NCBI GenBank assembly: GCA_900546285.1 | Contig: URCJ01000001.1 | Coordinates: 1 to 64,000, forward strand | DNA from: an uncultured Solobacterium sp. | Lineage (GTDB): Bacteria > Bacillota_I > Bacilli_A > Erysipelotrichales > Erysipelotrichaceae | Length of the DNA: 64,000 bases | Direction of reading: 5' to 3' | Part shown: positions 1 to 7,619 of the stretch, piece after piece | How positions within the stretch are numbered: position 1 is the first letter of the stretch | How the letters are laid out: each line of letters opens with the position of its first letter | Notes under the pieces: model-generated | Seen by the model: only the letters and a program-made list of their open reading frames with translations | What the model was told of the DNA's origin: nothing | Database searches by the model: none | Position numbers and translations under genes: made by a program

Positions 1-199
1 GATAATTAGCCTTATAAGAGCAACAGATTGTTTGGGAAAATATTATAAAGCTAAACACACAATTTAATATAATTTGAACATATTTTGTTGATAGTATTTG
101 TTTAGTATATAGGTGTAAGGAAAAGGTCCTTACATATAATAAAGTATCCACTTCCCCTATAATAAAGATACTTAATAAATGTCCCCTAACAAAAAATAT
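1..199. other. Leading intergenic stretch, possible gene tail
   Basis: Plus-strand frame 2 is open from the window edge to a TAA at 65-67, about 21 codons, and could be the tail of a gene lying to the left, but I cannot recognise it. After that the stretch is non-coding and AT-rich. A 7-bp hairpin (arms 115-121 and 127-133) lacks a following T tract. Two TCCCCT-type words at about 154 and 182 are unexplained. Confidence 0.3.
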
Positions 200-225
200 G
201 AAAAAGTCCTTAAGTGGACTTTTTC
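200..225 (-). terminator. Terminator after mnmM
   Basis: A hairpin with stem GAAAAAGTCC / GGACTTTTTC and a 6-nt loop overlaps the end of the minus-strand gene that stops at 210. The minus strand carries the T-rich tail. It may work on both strands. Confidence 0.7.
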
Positions 226-737
226 ATTATGTAAGTTATCGGTTCATCTGCGTGTCTAAAGTTTCTATATTTGTCTATGATGTTAATGTTGTTGTCTTTG
301 AAATAGTTGTCTAATAGATAATATTCGTCCTTACCACCCTTATGTCCTAGATAGAAGGTGATGATGATATAACCATTATGTTCTAAAAGGTCATAAGCTT
401 TCTTAAAAGCCACTAGGGTATCATCTTTATTAGTGATAGTTGTTTGATCGCTGTTTGGCAGATAGCCTAGATTAAATAAGAATAGTTTAACTTTATGGTC
501 TAAGTATTTATCTATGTTGTTGTGATTATCTAAGATAAGTTTCACATTATCTTTATCTTTTACTTTTTCATAAGTGTTTTCTAAGGCTTGTTTATTGATA
601 TCAAAACTATAAACATATTTAGATATATTAGCTAAAAATAGAGTATCAAAGCCATTACCCATGGTCATATCAGCTACTTCATCATTCTTGTTAATTAGAC
701 CTTTAATATATTTGTGTACAAAAGTATTATTATTCAT
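210..737 (-). CDS. mnmM: MnmM/YtqB-type tRNA methyltransferase
   Basis: This is a 175-residue class I SAM-dependent methyltransferase. The SAM loop DMTMGNGFD lies at about residues 23-31, the acidic end of strand 2 (FDIN) at 45-48 and a FNLGYLP motif at 88-94, all features of the small family once called rRNA methylase YtqB. Bacillus YtqB is now known as MnmM, which methylates 5-aminomethyl-2-thiouridine in the wobble position of certain tRNAs. The neighbour upstream in the same operon is a YtqA-type radical SAM protein, overlapping by 8 bases, which matches the Bacillus ytqA-ytqB pair. The family assignment is firm; the exact tRNA substrate is carried over from the family. Confidence 0.82.
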   Translation of the reverse strand: MNNNTFVHKYIKGLINKNDEVADMTMGNGFDTLFLANISKYVYSFDINKQALENTYEKVKDKDNVKLILDNHNNIDKYLDHKVKLFLFNLGYLPNSDQTTITNKDDTLVAFKKAYDLLEHNGYIIITFYLGHKGGKDEYYLLDNYFKDNNINIIDKYRNFRHADEPITYIMKKST

Positions 738-1668
738 AAAATTTTCCTTGATAAGTGTCTTCTTTAGCCATCAACTTATCAATATCATTTAAGATAGTTG
801 TCTTGTTTAAAACCCAATTAGGTGTAACTAATTCATTCCTGATTGGATCGCCAGTTAATCTTTCAATTATAATTTCAGGTTTTAATAATTCTAGTTGTCT
901 AACTACGATATCGATATATTCTTCTCTTTCTAGGATATAGAAAGGCTCCTTTTCATATAACTTTAATAATTGTGTATTTTTTAATACTTGCAACATATGA
1001 ATTTTAATCGCATTAAATGGTAAATGATTGATGTCTTTGATAGTCTTGATCATATCTTCCTTAGTTTCATAAGGTAGACCATTAATGACGTGAACACAGG
1101 TTTTAATGTTAGGACACTTAGATAATCTGTTTATTGTGTCTTTGAATTCTTCAAATGTGTAACAACGATTGATTAATTCGCCTGTCTTATTGTTGCTGGT
1201 TTGTAACCCTAGTTCAATCCATAGGGGCTTAATATAAGATATTTCATTTAGATAAGCTATCATTTCATCACTTAAGCAATCGCATCTTGTGGCAATAGCG
1301 ATTTCAACTACATCTTCCATATTTAAGAAAGGTTCAATCATGTCTTGCACTTTCTTTAAAGGACCATAGGTATTAGAAAAAGATTGGAAATAGGGAATGT
1401 AGTAAGCATTAGGCCACTTGTTGTCCATAGTTTCTTTATTGTGAATATACTGAGTTAGTACATCTTCTTTGATGTTGTAATTAGCATCACCACTTCCTAG
1501 TGCTGAACAATAGATACAACCACCATATCCTTTACTTCCATCACGATTAGGACAAGTGAAATGACCATCAATGATGACCTTGGCAACTTTTTGATGATAT
1601 TTGTTTTTTAAGTAGTAATTAAATGTGTGATAACGTTTATTATCTAGAGTATAACGAAACTTATTCAT
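730..1668 (-). CDS. TIGR01212-family radical SAM protein (YtqA/YhcC)
   Basis: About 312 residues. The iron-sulfur cysteines are arranged as in the YhcC/YtqA family: one in the motif FTCPNRDG near residue 39, then GGCIYC with cysteines near 51 and 54. The C-x11-C-x2-C spacing is a hallmark of this family. The reaction is not established for the family. I place the start at 1668 rather than at the in-frame ATG at 1677. A TATAAT box on the minus strand (1681-1676) overlaps the first ATG and ends 7 bases before the second, so the second ATG would sit exactly at the transcription start. The gene overlaps mnmM by 8 bases, so the two are probably translated together. Confidence 0.82.
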   Translation of the reverse strand: MNKFRYTLDNKRYHTFNYYLKNKYHQKVAKVIIDGHFTCPNRDGSKGYGGCIYCSALGSGDANYNIKEDVLTQYIHNKETMDNKWPNAYYIPYFQSFSNTYGPLKKVQDMIEPFLNMEDVVEIAIATRCDCLSDEMIAYLNEISYIKPLWIELGLQTSNNKTGELINRCYTFEEFKDTINRLSKCPNIKTCVHVINGLPYETKEDMIKTIKDINHLPFNAIKIHMLQVLKNTQLLKLYEKEPFYILEREEYIDIVVRQLELLKPEIIIERLTGDPIRNELVTPNWVLNKTTILNDIDKLMAKEDTYQGKFYE

Positions 1669-1675
1669 AACATTC

Positions 1676-1681
1676 ATTATA
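1676..1681 (-). promoter_or_regulatory. -10 box of ytqA-mnmM, leaderless type
   Basis: TATAAT on the minus strand, ending 7 bases before the ATG at 1668. No convincing -35 box is seen. Confidence 0.55.
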
Positions 1682-1728
1682 TTAAAATTTTCGAAAATGT
1701 ATTAATATAGATTTGTGAGGTTTTTGAT

Positions 1729-2442
1729 ATGGATAATTTAAATATATTACTAAAATATCTTGTAAATAGTGATGATGTTACAAGAATTGCGCATGCTGCA
1801 GGGGTTGAGGAAGATGTTGTTGAGAAGACTTGTGTGCTTGTTTTTGACACTTTGATTCCAACTGATTTTACAAGACAAGAGGGTTCTCATTTAGAGAAGA
1901 AGGATTTAAATGCGATTACTTCTAATTTCAATAAATTATTAGAAGGCAACAGTTTAAAGAAAATTATTAGTGATGTTGCGCTTGATAAGGCTGTTGAACA
2001 AGCTAAGGTTGCGGTTGTTGTTAAGGAAATATTGGTAAATATTAGAGGCCGTCTTCAATATATGACTGCCGCTAAGAAAAAGCCTGCTCCTGCTCCTAAG
2101 CCAGAGCCTGTTAGGGAAGAAGAGCCTGTAAGAGCTCAAACTAAGACTTTAGAGGAAGAACAAGAGGTTGCTGAAATCAAAAGACCTGTAAGAAGAAGTG
2201 AAGACGTTGAGGTTAAAAGACCTGTTAGAAATAAGCCTAGAAGAGTTAAAAATGGGCTTGAATCTGGGCTCGAATCTGAGGGCTCGAATCTTGGGCTTGA
2301 ATCTGAGGGCTCGAATCTTGGGCTCGAATCTGATGAGGAGGAATTGTCTAAGGGCGAGAAGATTGCCTTATATGTTGTTGGTGCATTACTAATTGCAGTT
2401 ATTGTTGTGATTGTGGTTATCTTGTTAAAAATTAAAGGATAA
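1729..2442 (+). CDS. Tail-anchored protein of unknown function with repeat insert
   Basis: I do not recognise this 237-residue protein. The first ~115 residues are helical and globular in character with no signal peptide. Residues ~116-180 form a charged, Pro/Glu/Arg-rich linker with recurring KRPVR segments. Residues ~176-203 hold two copies of a nine-residue unit (GLESEGSNL) made by a DNA repeat. A single strong hydrophobic segment at ~211-234 ends the protein, so it should be tail-anchored with the bulk in the cytoplasm. A GTGAGG Shine-Dalgarno lies 9 bases before the ATG. It stands alone between a divergent operon and a terminator. A distant relation to other small unknown domain families is possible but not shown. 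Confidence 0.7.
   Translation: MDNLNILLKYLVNSDDVTRIAHAAGVEEDVVEKTCVLVFDTLIPTDFTRQEGSHLEKKDLNAITSNFNKLLEGNSLKKIISDVALDKAVEQAKVAVVVKEILVNIRGRLQYMTAAKKKPAPAPKPEPVREEEPVRAQTKTLEEEQEVAEIKRPVRRSEDVEVKRPVRNKPRRVKNGLESGLESEGSNLGLESEGSNLGLESDEEELSKGEKIALYVVGALLIAVIVVIVVILLKIKG
2254..2331 (+). repeat. Six tandem copies of a GGGCT(C/T)GAATCT 12-mer
   Basis: Copies start at 2254, 2266, 2280, 2293, 2307 and 2320, with GA or T spacers, giving steps of 12, 14, 13, 14 and 13 bases. Because the steps are not all multiples of three, the same 12-mer is read in two frames, as GLES and as GSNL. The block is clearly more G+C-rich than its surroundings. A further exact copy is at 17616-17627. Confidence 0.9.
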
Positions 2443-2447
2443 AATAA

Positions 2448-2472
2448 AAGGAGTGAATTGTTTCGCTCCTTT
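2448..2472. terminator. Bidirectional terminator
   Basis: Stem AAGGAGTGAA / TTTCGCTCCTT with a 3-nt loop. It follows the gene ending at 2442 on the plus strand and the tRNA-Gln gene on the minus strand, where an A-rich plus strand gives the U tract. Confidence 0.75.
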
Positions 2473-2482
2473 AATGTTTTAA

Positions 2483-2558
2483 TGGCTGCGGTGATTGGGA
2501 TCGAACCAATGAAATAATAGATTCAGAGTCTACCGCCTTACCACTTGGCTACACCGCA
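2483..2558 (-). tRNA. tRNA-Gln (anticodon CTG)
   Basis: Complete cloverleaf on the minus strand with encoded CCA at 2485-2483. The acceptor stem TGCGGTG pairs with CACCGCA, the anticodon stem is GTAGA/TCTAT, and the loop is CTCTGAA, giving anticodon CTG for CAG codons. A second Gln tRNA (TTG) lies at 23638-23713. Confidence 0.95.
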
Positions 2559-2609
2559 ATGCTTAATAATTATACACATTTTTTCTTAATAAATGATAGA
2601 CATTTGTTT

Positions 2610-2615
2610 TATAAT
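2610..2615 (+). promoter_or_regulatory. -10 box of response regulator, leaderless type
   Basis: TATAAT, followed by 6 bases and then the ATG at 2622. No Shine-Dalgarno is possible if transcription starts at the usual distance. Confidence 0.6.
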
Positions 2616-2621
2616 CTAGCT

Positions 2622-3287
2622 ATGGCAAAGATACTTATAGCAGATGATGAAGAGAAAATTAGAGAAATGATAGGCAAGTATGCTAAGCATGAGGGCCTAG
2701 AAGTAGCTCTAGCCAAGGATGGACTTGAGGCGTTGGAACTTTTTAAGAAAGAAGATTTTGATGTGGTTATCCTTGATGTGATGATGCCTAATATGGATGG
2801 ATTTGAGACTTTAAAGAAGATGAAAGAAGTTAAAGATGTCCATTGTATTTTTTTAACTGCTTTAGGTGAGGAAAGTGATAGACTTTATGGCTTTGATACT
2901 GGAGGAGAAGATTATGTTACCAAGCCATTTTCACCAAAAGAGTTGATGTTTAGAATTAAAGTGATTCTAAGAAGGTATAGTAAAGACAGTGAGGTAATTA
3001 GTGTTGATGGTTTGATTATGGACTTAAATGCTCATAGTGTAACTATTGACGGTAAGAGGATTGAATTACCTAATAAGGAATATGAACTTTTATTATTACT
3101 TCTAAAAAATAAGGGTAAGGCCTTAACAAGAGAAAGTATTATTAATACGATTTGGGGTTATGAGTATGATAGTGATGACCGTACTTTGGATACTCATATG
3201 AAGCTTCTTAGAAAAGATATTGGTGAATACGGCAAATATATCACCACTATAAGAGGAGTTGGCTATCGTTTTGAAGAACACGTTTAA
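2622..3287 (+). CDS. OmpR/PhoB-family response regulator
   Basis: A 221-residue two-component regulator. The receiver domain (about 1-115) has the acidic pair D8-D9, phospho-acceptor D52 in the VILDVMMP motif and the conserved K101 in VTKPFSPKEL. The DNA-binding winged helix (about 125-221) ends with the usual RGVGYRFE sequence. The start at 2622 gives the normal family N-terminus MAKILIADDE; a longer in-frame ATG at 2559 lies at the edge of the tRNA gene and is unlikely. The cognate kinase follows 59 bases downstream. The regulated genes are not evident from the neighbourhood. Confidence 0.92.
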   Translation: MAKILIADDEEKIREMIGKYAKHEGLEVALAKDGLEALELFKKEDFDVVILDVMMPNMDGFETLKKMKEVKDVHCIFLTALGEESDRLYGFDTGGEDYVTKPFSPKELMFRIKVILRRYSKDSEVISVDGLIMDLNAHSVTIDGKRIELPNKEYELLLLLLKNKGKALTRESIINTIWGYEYDSDDRTLDTHMKLLRKDIGEYGKYITTIRGVGYRFEEHV

Positions 3288-3346
3288 ATACGTGTTTTTA
3301 AAATTTTAGATAAAGTTCACATTGATAGTGTATATTGTTGTTGAAT

Positions 3347-4729
3347 ATGAAAAAGACGTTTAAATTAAGATTCTTGATGTTGACAATACTTGTTGTCTTT
3401 ATTGGATTAATGTTGGCTTTAATCTTGTTTTTACAAACGACTTTTTTAGATGGAACTTATAAGAATAACAAGATTGCCTATTTGAAGGATACAGCTGCTT
3501 TAATAGATGAGGGCATTCAAAATGATGATATTCTTTCAGTCTTAGAAGATATTTCTTTTTCTAATGAAGTATGTATAAGGGTGGTTACTGATGCGGTTGG
3601 TTTTACCACATATCAAGAGGCTTCTTCTTGTGCTTTGGGTAAGCTTAGTGCTAAACAATTAAATAAGATAGCGACTACTACTTTTGATAATGGTGGTGAG
3701 GCGTTGTTTGATAATAATTCGTCTTATTTAAAAAATGTTTATATTTATTCTAAGTTAAGTAAAGTTAACGATGAGAATGTATTGATTATGTTGTCAACAA
3801 GTATTGTGCCTTTACAAAGTACTATTGATACGATGCATGATCAATTTAATATCATTATTATCGTGGTTGTTATTGCGACTATTCTTTTGGCTTTATGCTT
3901 GTCTTCTTTGATTGTTAAGCCGATTAAAAAGATTGAAATGGAAGCTACTAATTTGCCTAGTGGCAAATATGATCATAAGCTCGTTAAGACGGATGCCAGG
4001 GAGATTGAGAACTTAAATAATACTTTAGCTAGGGCTAATGAGGAAATAATTAAGGCCGATGTAGCTAGAAAAGAACTTATTGGGAATGTTTCTCATGATT
4101 TGAGGACACCTTTGACGATGATTGTAGGCTATGGTGAGATGATTAGGGATTTTCCTGAGGAGAATAACGCCGAGAATATCAATGTCATTATCAATGAGGC
4201 AAAACGTCTATCTACTTTGGTTGATGATTTGTTGGATTTGTCTAAGGTGGAAAGTGGTAAGATTGAGTTTCATAATAAAGATATTAAGATTAGTGATTTA
4301 TTGGGGTCTGTTTATGACCAATTTGAGCCATATTGTAAGGCTAATAATATTGAATTTGTTTTGAATATTGAAGATAGTGATGTTGTGGTAAATGTTGATG
4401 ATAATAGGTTGAAACAGGTTTTGCATAATTTTATGAGTAATGCGCTTAATTATAATGATGCCAAGGATACTAAGATTATTATTGGTGAAGAAAAGGTTGA
4501 TGGTGCTTATCGTATCTATGTCTATGATAATGGCAGTGGTGTTAAAGAAGAGGATAAGGATAAGATTTGGAATCGTTATTATAAGGTTGATAAGGAACAT
4601 AAAAGAAGCCACATTGGCAGTGGCATTGGTTTATCTTTATGTAAAGATATTCTTGATAAGATGGGCTACAAATATGGTGTAGACTCTGTTTATAAAGAAT
4701 ATTCCAAGTTCTATTTTGATATTTTATAG
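3347..4729 (+). CDS. Sensor histidine kinase
   Basis: A membrane sensor kinase of about 460 residues. A first membrane helix (about 8-30) and a second (about 170-195) enclose an extracytoplasmic sensor region. Then come HAMP, a HisKA domain with phosphorylated His at about residue 250 in NVSHDLRTPL, and an HATPase domain with an N box (NALNYND), G1 box (DNGSG) and G2 box (GSGIGLSL). The partner is the response regulator just upstream. The chosen ATG at 3347 is preceded by a TATATT box at 3331-3336; there is no clear Shine-Dalgarno. The last 19 bases overlap the convergent rlmA gene. The stimulus is unknown. Confidence 0.92.
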   Translation: MKKTFKLRFLMLTILVVFIGLMLALILFLQTTFLDGTYKNNKIAYLKDTAALIDEGIQNDDILSVLEDISFSNEVCIRVVTDAVGFTTYQEASSCALGKLSAKQLNKIATTTFDNGGEALFDNNSSYLKNVYIYSKLSKVNDENVLIMLSTSIVPLQSTIDTMHDQFNIIIIVVVIATILLALCLSSLIVKPIKKIEMEATNLPSGKYDHKLVKTDAREIENLNNTLARANEEIIKADVARKELIGNVSHDLRTPLTMIVGYGEMIRDFPEENNAENINVIINEAKRLSTLVDDLLDLSKVESGKIEFHNKDIKISDLLGSVYDQFEPYCKANNIEFVLNIEDSDVVVNVDDNRLKQVLHNFMSNALNYNDAKDTKIIIGEEKVDGAYRIYVYDNGSGVKEEDKDKIWNRYYKVDKEHKRSHIGSGIGLSLCKDILDKMGYKYGVDSVYKEYSKFYFDIL

Positions 4730-5487
4730 AGATCTATTATGAATGAGAAAGTTATTGTTAATGTTTCTATATTGTTTAACTTTTCAATATCTTTTCTACT
4801 AGTTTTATGGTAATAAGGAGTCATCTTAAATAGGTTGTTGAATGAATCTTGATTTAAGATGGCTTTTTGTTTAATTTTGTATTCATTTTCTAGGTCTAGG
4901 CCTTCAATATAATTATCATCAACTTCATTATAGTAAGGACTGTCATAGATTGCTTCCTTTAGTTCGTATAAATGATCATAGTCTGGTTTAACCAAGATGA
5001 AATGACCATCTTCTTTTAATAATCTAATTATTTCATTAGATACTGGTGCAAATAGGGTTGTGATTAAATCTAGGGAATGATCTTCTAATGGCACGTCAAA
5101 GATGTTTTTAAGAATATAAGTTGTTGATTTGTCTATTCTAGAGGCAATCTTTAGAGCTTCTTTACTTAGATCGATTCCGATCTTATCTTCAACGTTAAAG
5201 TCTTTGGTATAGTAGCCTTCACCACAGGCTAAGTCTAATAGGTTAGTGGGATTTAATTCTTTAATGATTTCATTCAATTTATCTTTTAAGAAAAGATAAT
5301 GATCTTCATTTAAGAAAAGATTTCTAGCCTTAATCATCTCTTTTTCATCACCAGTATTAGATGAGGCTTTCATATTTAAATTGATATAACCTTGTTTGGC
5401 AATATCAAAGCTATGTTTATTGGGGCAAGTTAAAGTCTTGTCTTGTTTAGTTAGTTTTTCTTTACAAATAGGACATAATATATTCAT
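4711..5487 (-). CDS. rlmA: RlmA-family 23S rRNA (guanine-N1) methyltransferase
   Basis: 258 residues. The N-terminal zinc-binding site (C5, C8, C21, H25) followed by the KQGYINL segment is characteristic of RlmA, which methylates N1 of a guanine in 23S rRNA helix 35. A class I SAM-binding loop LLDLACGEG lies at about 83-91. Whether it acts like RlmA(I) at G745 or RlmA(II) at G748 cannot be told; Gram-positive members are usually type II. The gene converges on the kinase gene and overlaps it by 19 bases, with no obvious terminator between them. Confidence 0.85.
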   Translation of the reverse strand: MNILCPICKEKLTKQDKTLTCPNKHSFDIAKQGYINLNMKASSNTGDEKEMIKARNLFLNEDHYLFLKDKLNEIIKELNPTNLLDLACGEGYYTKDFNVEDKIGIDLSKEALKIASRIDKSTTYILKNIFDVPLEDHSLDLITTLFAPVSNEIIRLLKEDGHFILVKPDYDHLYELKEAIYDSPYYNEVDDNYIEGLDLENEYKIKQKAILNQDSFNNLFKMTPYYHKTSRKDIEKLNNIETLTITFSFIIDLYKISK

Positions 5488-5493
5488 ATTTCT

Positions 5494-5499
5494 ATTTTA
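5494..5499 (-). promoter_or_regulatory. -10 box of rlmA, leaderless type
   Basis: TAAAAT on the minus strand, with 6 bases between its 3' end and the ATG at 5487. Confidence 0.55.
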
Positions 5500-5501
5500 C
5501 C

Positions 5502-5529
5502 TTGAAATGTCTTATTTTGATGGTATAAT
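5502..5529 (+). promoter_or_regulatory. Promoter of rpsF-ssb-rpsR
   Basis: A -35 box TTGAAA (5502-5507) and an extended -10 box TGG-TATAAT (5524-5529) are spaced by 16 bases. Transcription should begin near 5536, leaving a leader of about 60 bases. Confidence 0.8.
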
Positions 5530-5537
5530 ATTTGAGC

Positions 5538-5574
5538 GAATAGAAAATACTATTCCTTGCCTAGCAATAGGCCG
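5538..5574 (+). promoter_or_regulatory. Candidate S6:S18 autoregulatory leader
   Basis: Two hairpins sit in the rpsF leader: GAATAG/CTATTC (5538-5555), and GCCTA-GCAA-TAGGC directly followed by CG (5559-5574). S6:S18 repressor leaders are known to present a CCG element resembling the 16S rRNA site, and a CCG occurs here at 5572-5574. A covariance-model match has not been tested. Confidence 0.4.
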
Positions 5575-5597
5575 TATGTCCAGAAGGAGGTTAAAAC

Positions 5598-5897
5598 ATG
5601 AAACAATATGAGACTATGTATATCATCAAGTCTTCTTTAAATGAAGCTGCTAAGACTGCTTTATGTGAAGAATTACATGCGATTATCACTAATAATGGTG
5701 GTACTATCGAAAATGTTGATGACTGGGGTCTACGCGAATTTGCGTATGAAATCGATGGTATGACTAAGGGTTATTACGTAGTAACTACTTATAGTGTTGA
5801 AGTTGAAGGCTTAAACGAATTCAAGCGTTTATTAGGTATCAATGCTGATGTAGTTCGTTCAATGACTATCAATACTGCAGAAAAGGCTGGTAAGTAG
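5598..5897 (+). CDS. rpsF: 30S ribosomal protein S6
   Basis: 99 residues starting MKQYETMYI, the usual length and N-terminus for bacterial S6, which pairs with S18 on the small subunit platform. The conserved WGLREFAYEI segment is near residues 43-52. A strong AGAAGGAGG Shine-Dalgarno precedes the ATG. It is the first gene of the conserved rpsF-ssb-rpsR operon, with ssb starting 2 bases after its stop codon. Confidence 0.97.
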   Translation: MKQYETMYIIKSSLNEAAKTALCEELHAIITNNGGTIENVDDWGLREFAYEIDGMTKGYYVVTTYSVEVEGLNEFKRLLGINADVVRSMTINTAEKAGK

Positions 5898-5899
5898 TT

Positions 5900-6367
5900 A
5901 TGATTAACAATGTGGTATTAGTTGGTAGACTTACTAAGGATATTGAACTTAGAAAAACTAGCTCTAATATCTCAACTTGTACTTTTACCTTGGCTTGTAA
6001 TCGTAAGTTCTCTAGTGGTAATAATGGTCCTACAGCTGACTTTATAAGTTGTGTTGCGTGGAGACAATCTGCTGATTTCCTAGCTCAATATGCTAGTAAG
6101 GGCGCAATTGTAGGTGTTGAGGGTAGAATTACTACAAGAAACTATGAGGGTCAAAATGGTAGAGTATATGTAACTGAAGTTACTTGTGATAGTGTTCAAT
6201 TGATTGGCGGTAATAAGAATAGTGGCAATAATGTTGCGGCTAATCCTACACCAAATAGAACTTTTACACCAAGTGTTGAACCTAGTTTTGAGGGAAATAG
6301 TCCTGAGGATGATTTCTCTAATACGCCATCTCTTGATATTTCAAGTGATGACTTACCATTTTATTAA
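5900..6367 (+). CDS. ssb: Single-stranded DNA-binding protein
   Basis: 155 residues: an OB-fold of about 105 residues beginning [11 protein letters not shown], then a low-complexity Asn/Pro/Ser linker and an acidic tip. It coats single-stranded DNA in replication and recruits partners through the tip. The tip here is DDLPF followed by one extra Tyr before the stop, whereas the family normally ends on the Phe. The gene lies between rpsF and rpsR as in other Bacillota, so this is the housekeeping SSB. Confidence 0.95.
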   Translation: MINNVVLVGRLTKDIELRKTSSNISTCTFTLACNRKFSSGNNGPTADFISCVAWRQSADFLAQYASKGAIVGVEGRITTRNYEGQNGRVYVTEVTCDSVQLIGGNKNSGNNVAANPTPNRTFTPSVEPSFEGNSPEDDFSNTPSLDISSDDLPFY

Positions 6368-6384
6368 TAGAGAGGAAAATAATT

Positions 6385-6615
6385 ATGGCTTTTAGAAAAC
6401 AAAGAGTCGGATATAAGAAAGTTTGTTACTTCACTAAGAACAAAATTGAATATATCGATTATAAAGATGTTGAATTATTAAAGAAGTTCATTAGTGCTAA
6501 TGGCAAGATTACTCCAAGAAGAGTTACTGGTACTAGCGCTAAGTATCAAAGAATGTTGACTACTGCAATCAAGAGAGCACGTCAAATGGCTTTGTTACCT
6601 TACATTGTTGATTAA
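6385..6615 (+). CDS. rpsR: 30S ribosomal protein S18
   Basis: 76 residues, normal length, with the conserved core [14 protein letters not shown] and the TGTSAKYQR segment typical of S18. An AGAGAGGAAAA Shine-Dalgarno lies upstream. It binds S6 and helix 23 of 16S rRNA. It is last in its operon and is followed by a strong terminator. Confidence 0.97.
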   Translation: MAFRKQRVGYKKVCYFTKNKIEYIDYKDVELLKKFISANGKITPRRVTGTSAKYQRMLTTAIKRARQMALLPYIVD

Positions 6616-6627
6616 TTTAAATTAATG

Positions 6628-6657
6628 ATAGCCTTCCTTAATAGGAAGGCTATTTTC
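6628..6657 (+). terminator. Terminator after rpsR
   Basis: Eleven-base stem (ATAGCCTTCCT / AGGAAGGCTAT), a TAAT loop and a short T tract. Confidence 0.85.
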
Positions 6658-6680
6658 TTAAATAGGAGGATGATCATTTT

Positions 6681-7619
6681 ATGAACAAAACAAAAAAATT
6701 AACTACAGGAGCGATGTTATTGGCACTGATTGGTGCTTTTATGTTGATAGATAGACAATTGTCTTATGTCTTTACTTATTTTATTGTTTTGTTGATACCG
6801 GTGATTATTGCAGTTTATTGTTGCATGTATTCAATGAAAGATGGCTATGTATTATGTGTTGGCGTTGTAGCTTTATCTATACTGTTTGGTTCTTTATATA
6901 CTTATATGTATTTGCCTGCTTCAATCATTACAGGTTTATGTATATCAGCAGCTATTAGAAAAGACTATGACAGAAGAAGAGTGATGTTAATTTCAATTGC
7001 GGTTTTTGTCTTATCAGAACTTTTGATTACTTTCTTGGTGTCACCTTTATTGGGGGTTAGCGTTGATAGTCAATTGAAGGCTATGGAAACGACTTTCAAT
7101 GAGATGTCTAATGTGGCTGGAGTTAGTGGGGCAATGAATGCAGTTGTTGGTAATTTAGGTACTTTCCTTCTTGTTGTCTTTATTTTCTCTACAATGTTGA
7201 CTGGTGTTTTAGAAGGATACTTGATTAGTTTTATGACTGTTTTTGTCTTAAAGAGAATGAAGATTAAGAATATTGGCTACAATAACGCAATGGATATCAA
7301 GATGCCTGAATGGTTAGCTTATGTGTTATTTTTCTTTACGGCTTCTTTAATGTTTATGAATGTACCTATTTTAATGAAGAGTGAGTTTGTTAAATATAGC
7401 TTGATGTGCCTTGGTGTATTCTCTTCTTTGATTTTATTTTATTATGGCTATTTGTTTATGATTATTTATTTAAAAAAGAAGGGCGGTAGGGTAAATATCT
7501 TTTTACTACTTCTAGCTATTTTTATTTTGATGCCATTTTCGTATATCATATTATTAGTAGTTGGTTTCTTGTATGGAAGCGGACCACTTAGAAGAAAATT
7601 AGAGAATGAAAAAGAATAG
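6681..7619 (+). CDS. YybS-like DUF2232 membrane protein
   Basis: 312 residues with about eight predicted membrane segments and little else. DUF2232 proteins such as Bacillus YybS sit immediately before gdpP, and this gene does the same, with its end overlapping gdpP by 14 bases. The molecular role is unknown; the fold class resembles substrate-capture components of ECF-type transporters, but that is only a suggestion. An AGGAGG Shine-Dalgarno is 11 bases upstream of the ATG. Confidence 0.75.
   Translation: MNKTKKLTTGAMLLALIGAFMLIDRQLSYVFTYFIVLLIPVIIAVYCCMYSMKDGYVLCVGVVALSILFGSLYTYMYLPASIITGLCISAAIRKDYDRRRVMLISIAVFVLSELLITFLVSPLLGVSVDSQLKAMETTFNEMSNVAGVSGAMNAVVGNLGTFLLVVFIFSTMLTGVLEGYLISFMTVFVLKRMKIKNIGYNNAMDIKMPEWLAYVLFFFTASLMFMNVPILMKSEFVKYSLMCLGVFSSLILFYYGYLFMIIYLKKKGGRVNIFLLLLAIFILMPFSYIILLVVGFLYGSGPLRRKLENEKE

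Noticed and set aside
115..133. Hairpin near the left edge as a terminator
   Set aside because: A 7-bp stem without any T tract behind it on the plus strand and no confirmed gene before it; left as an unexplained dyad.
2254..2331. The 12-mer array as a CRISPR array or tRNA remnant
   Set aside because: Units are too short and spacers are 0-2 bases. The CGAATC core resembles a tRNA T-arm, but there is no acceptor or anticodon stem around it.
2198..2392. A second plus-strand frame over the 12-mer repeats
   Set aside because: The repeat keeps all frames open for a short way. The frame of the larger gene has the Shine-Dalgarno, the membrane helix and the terminator.
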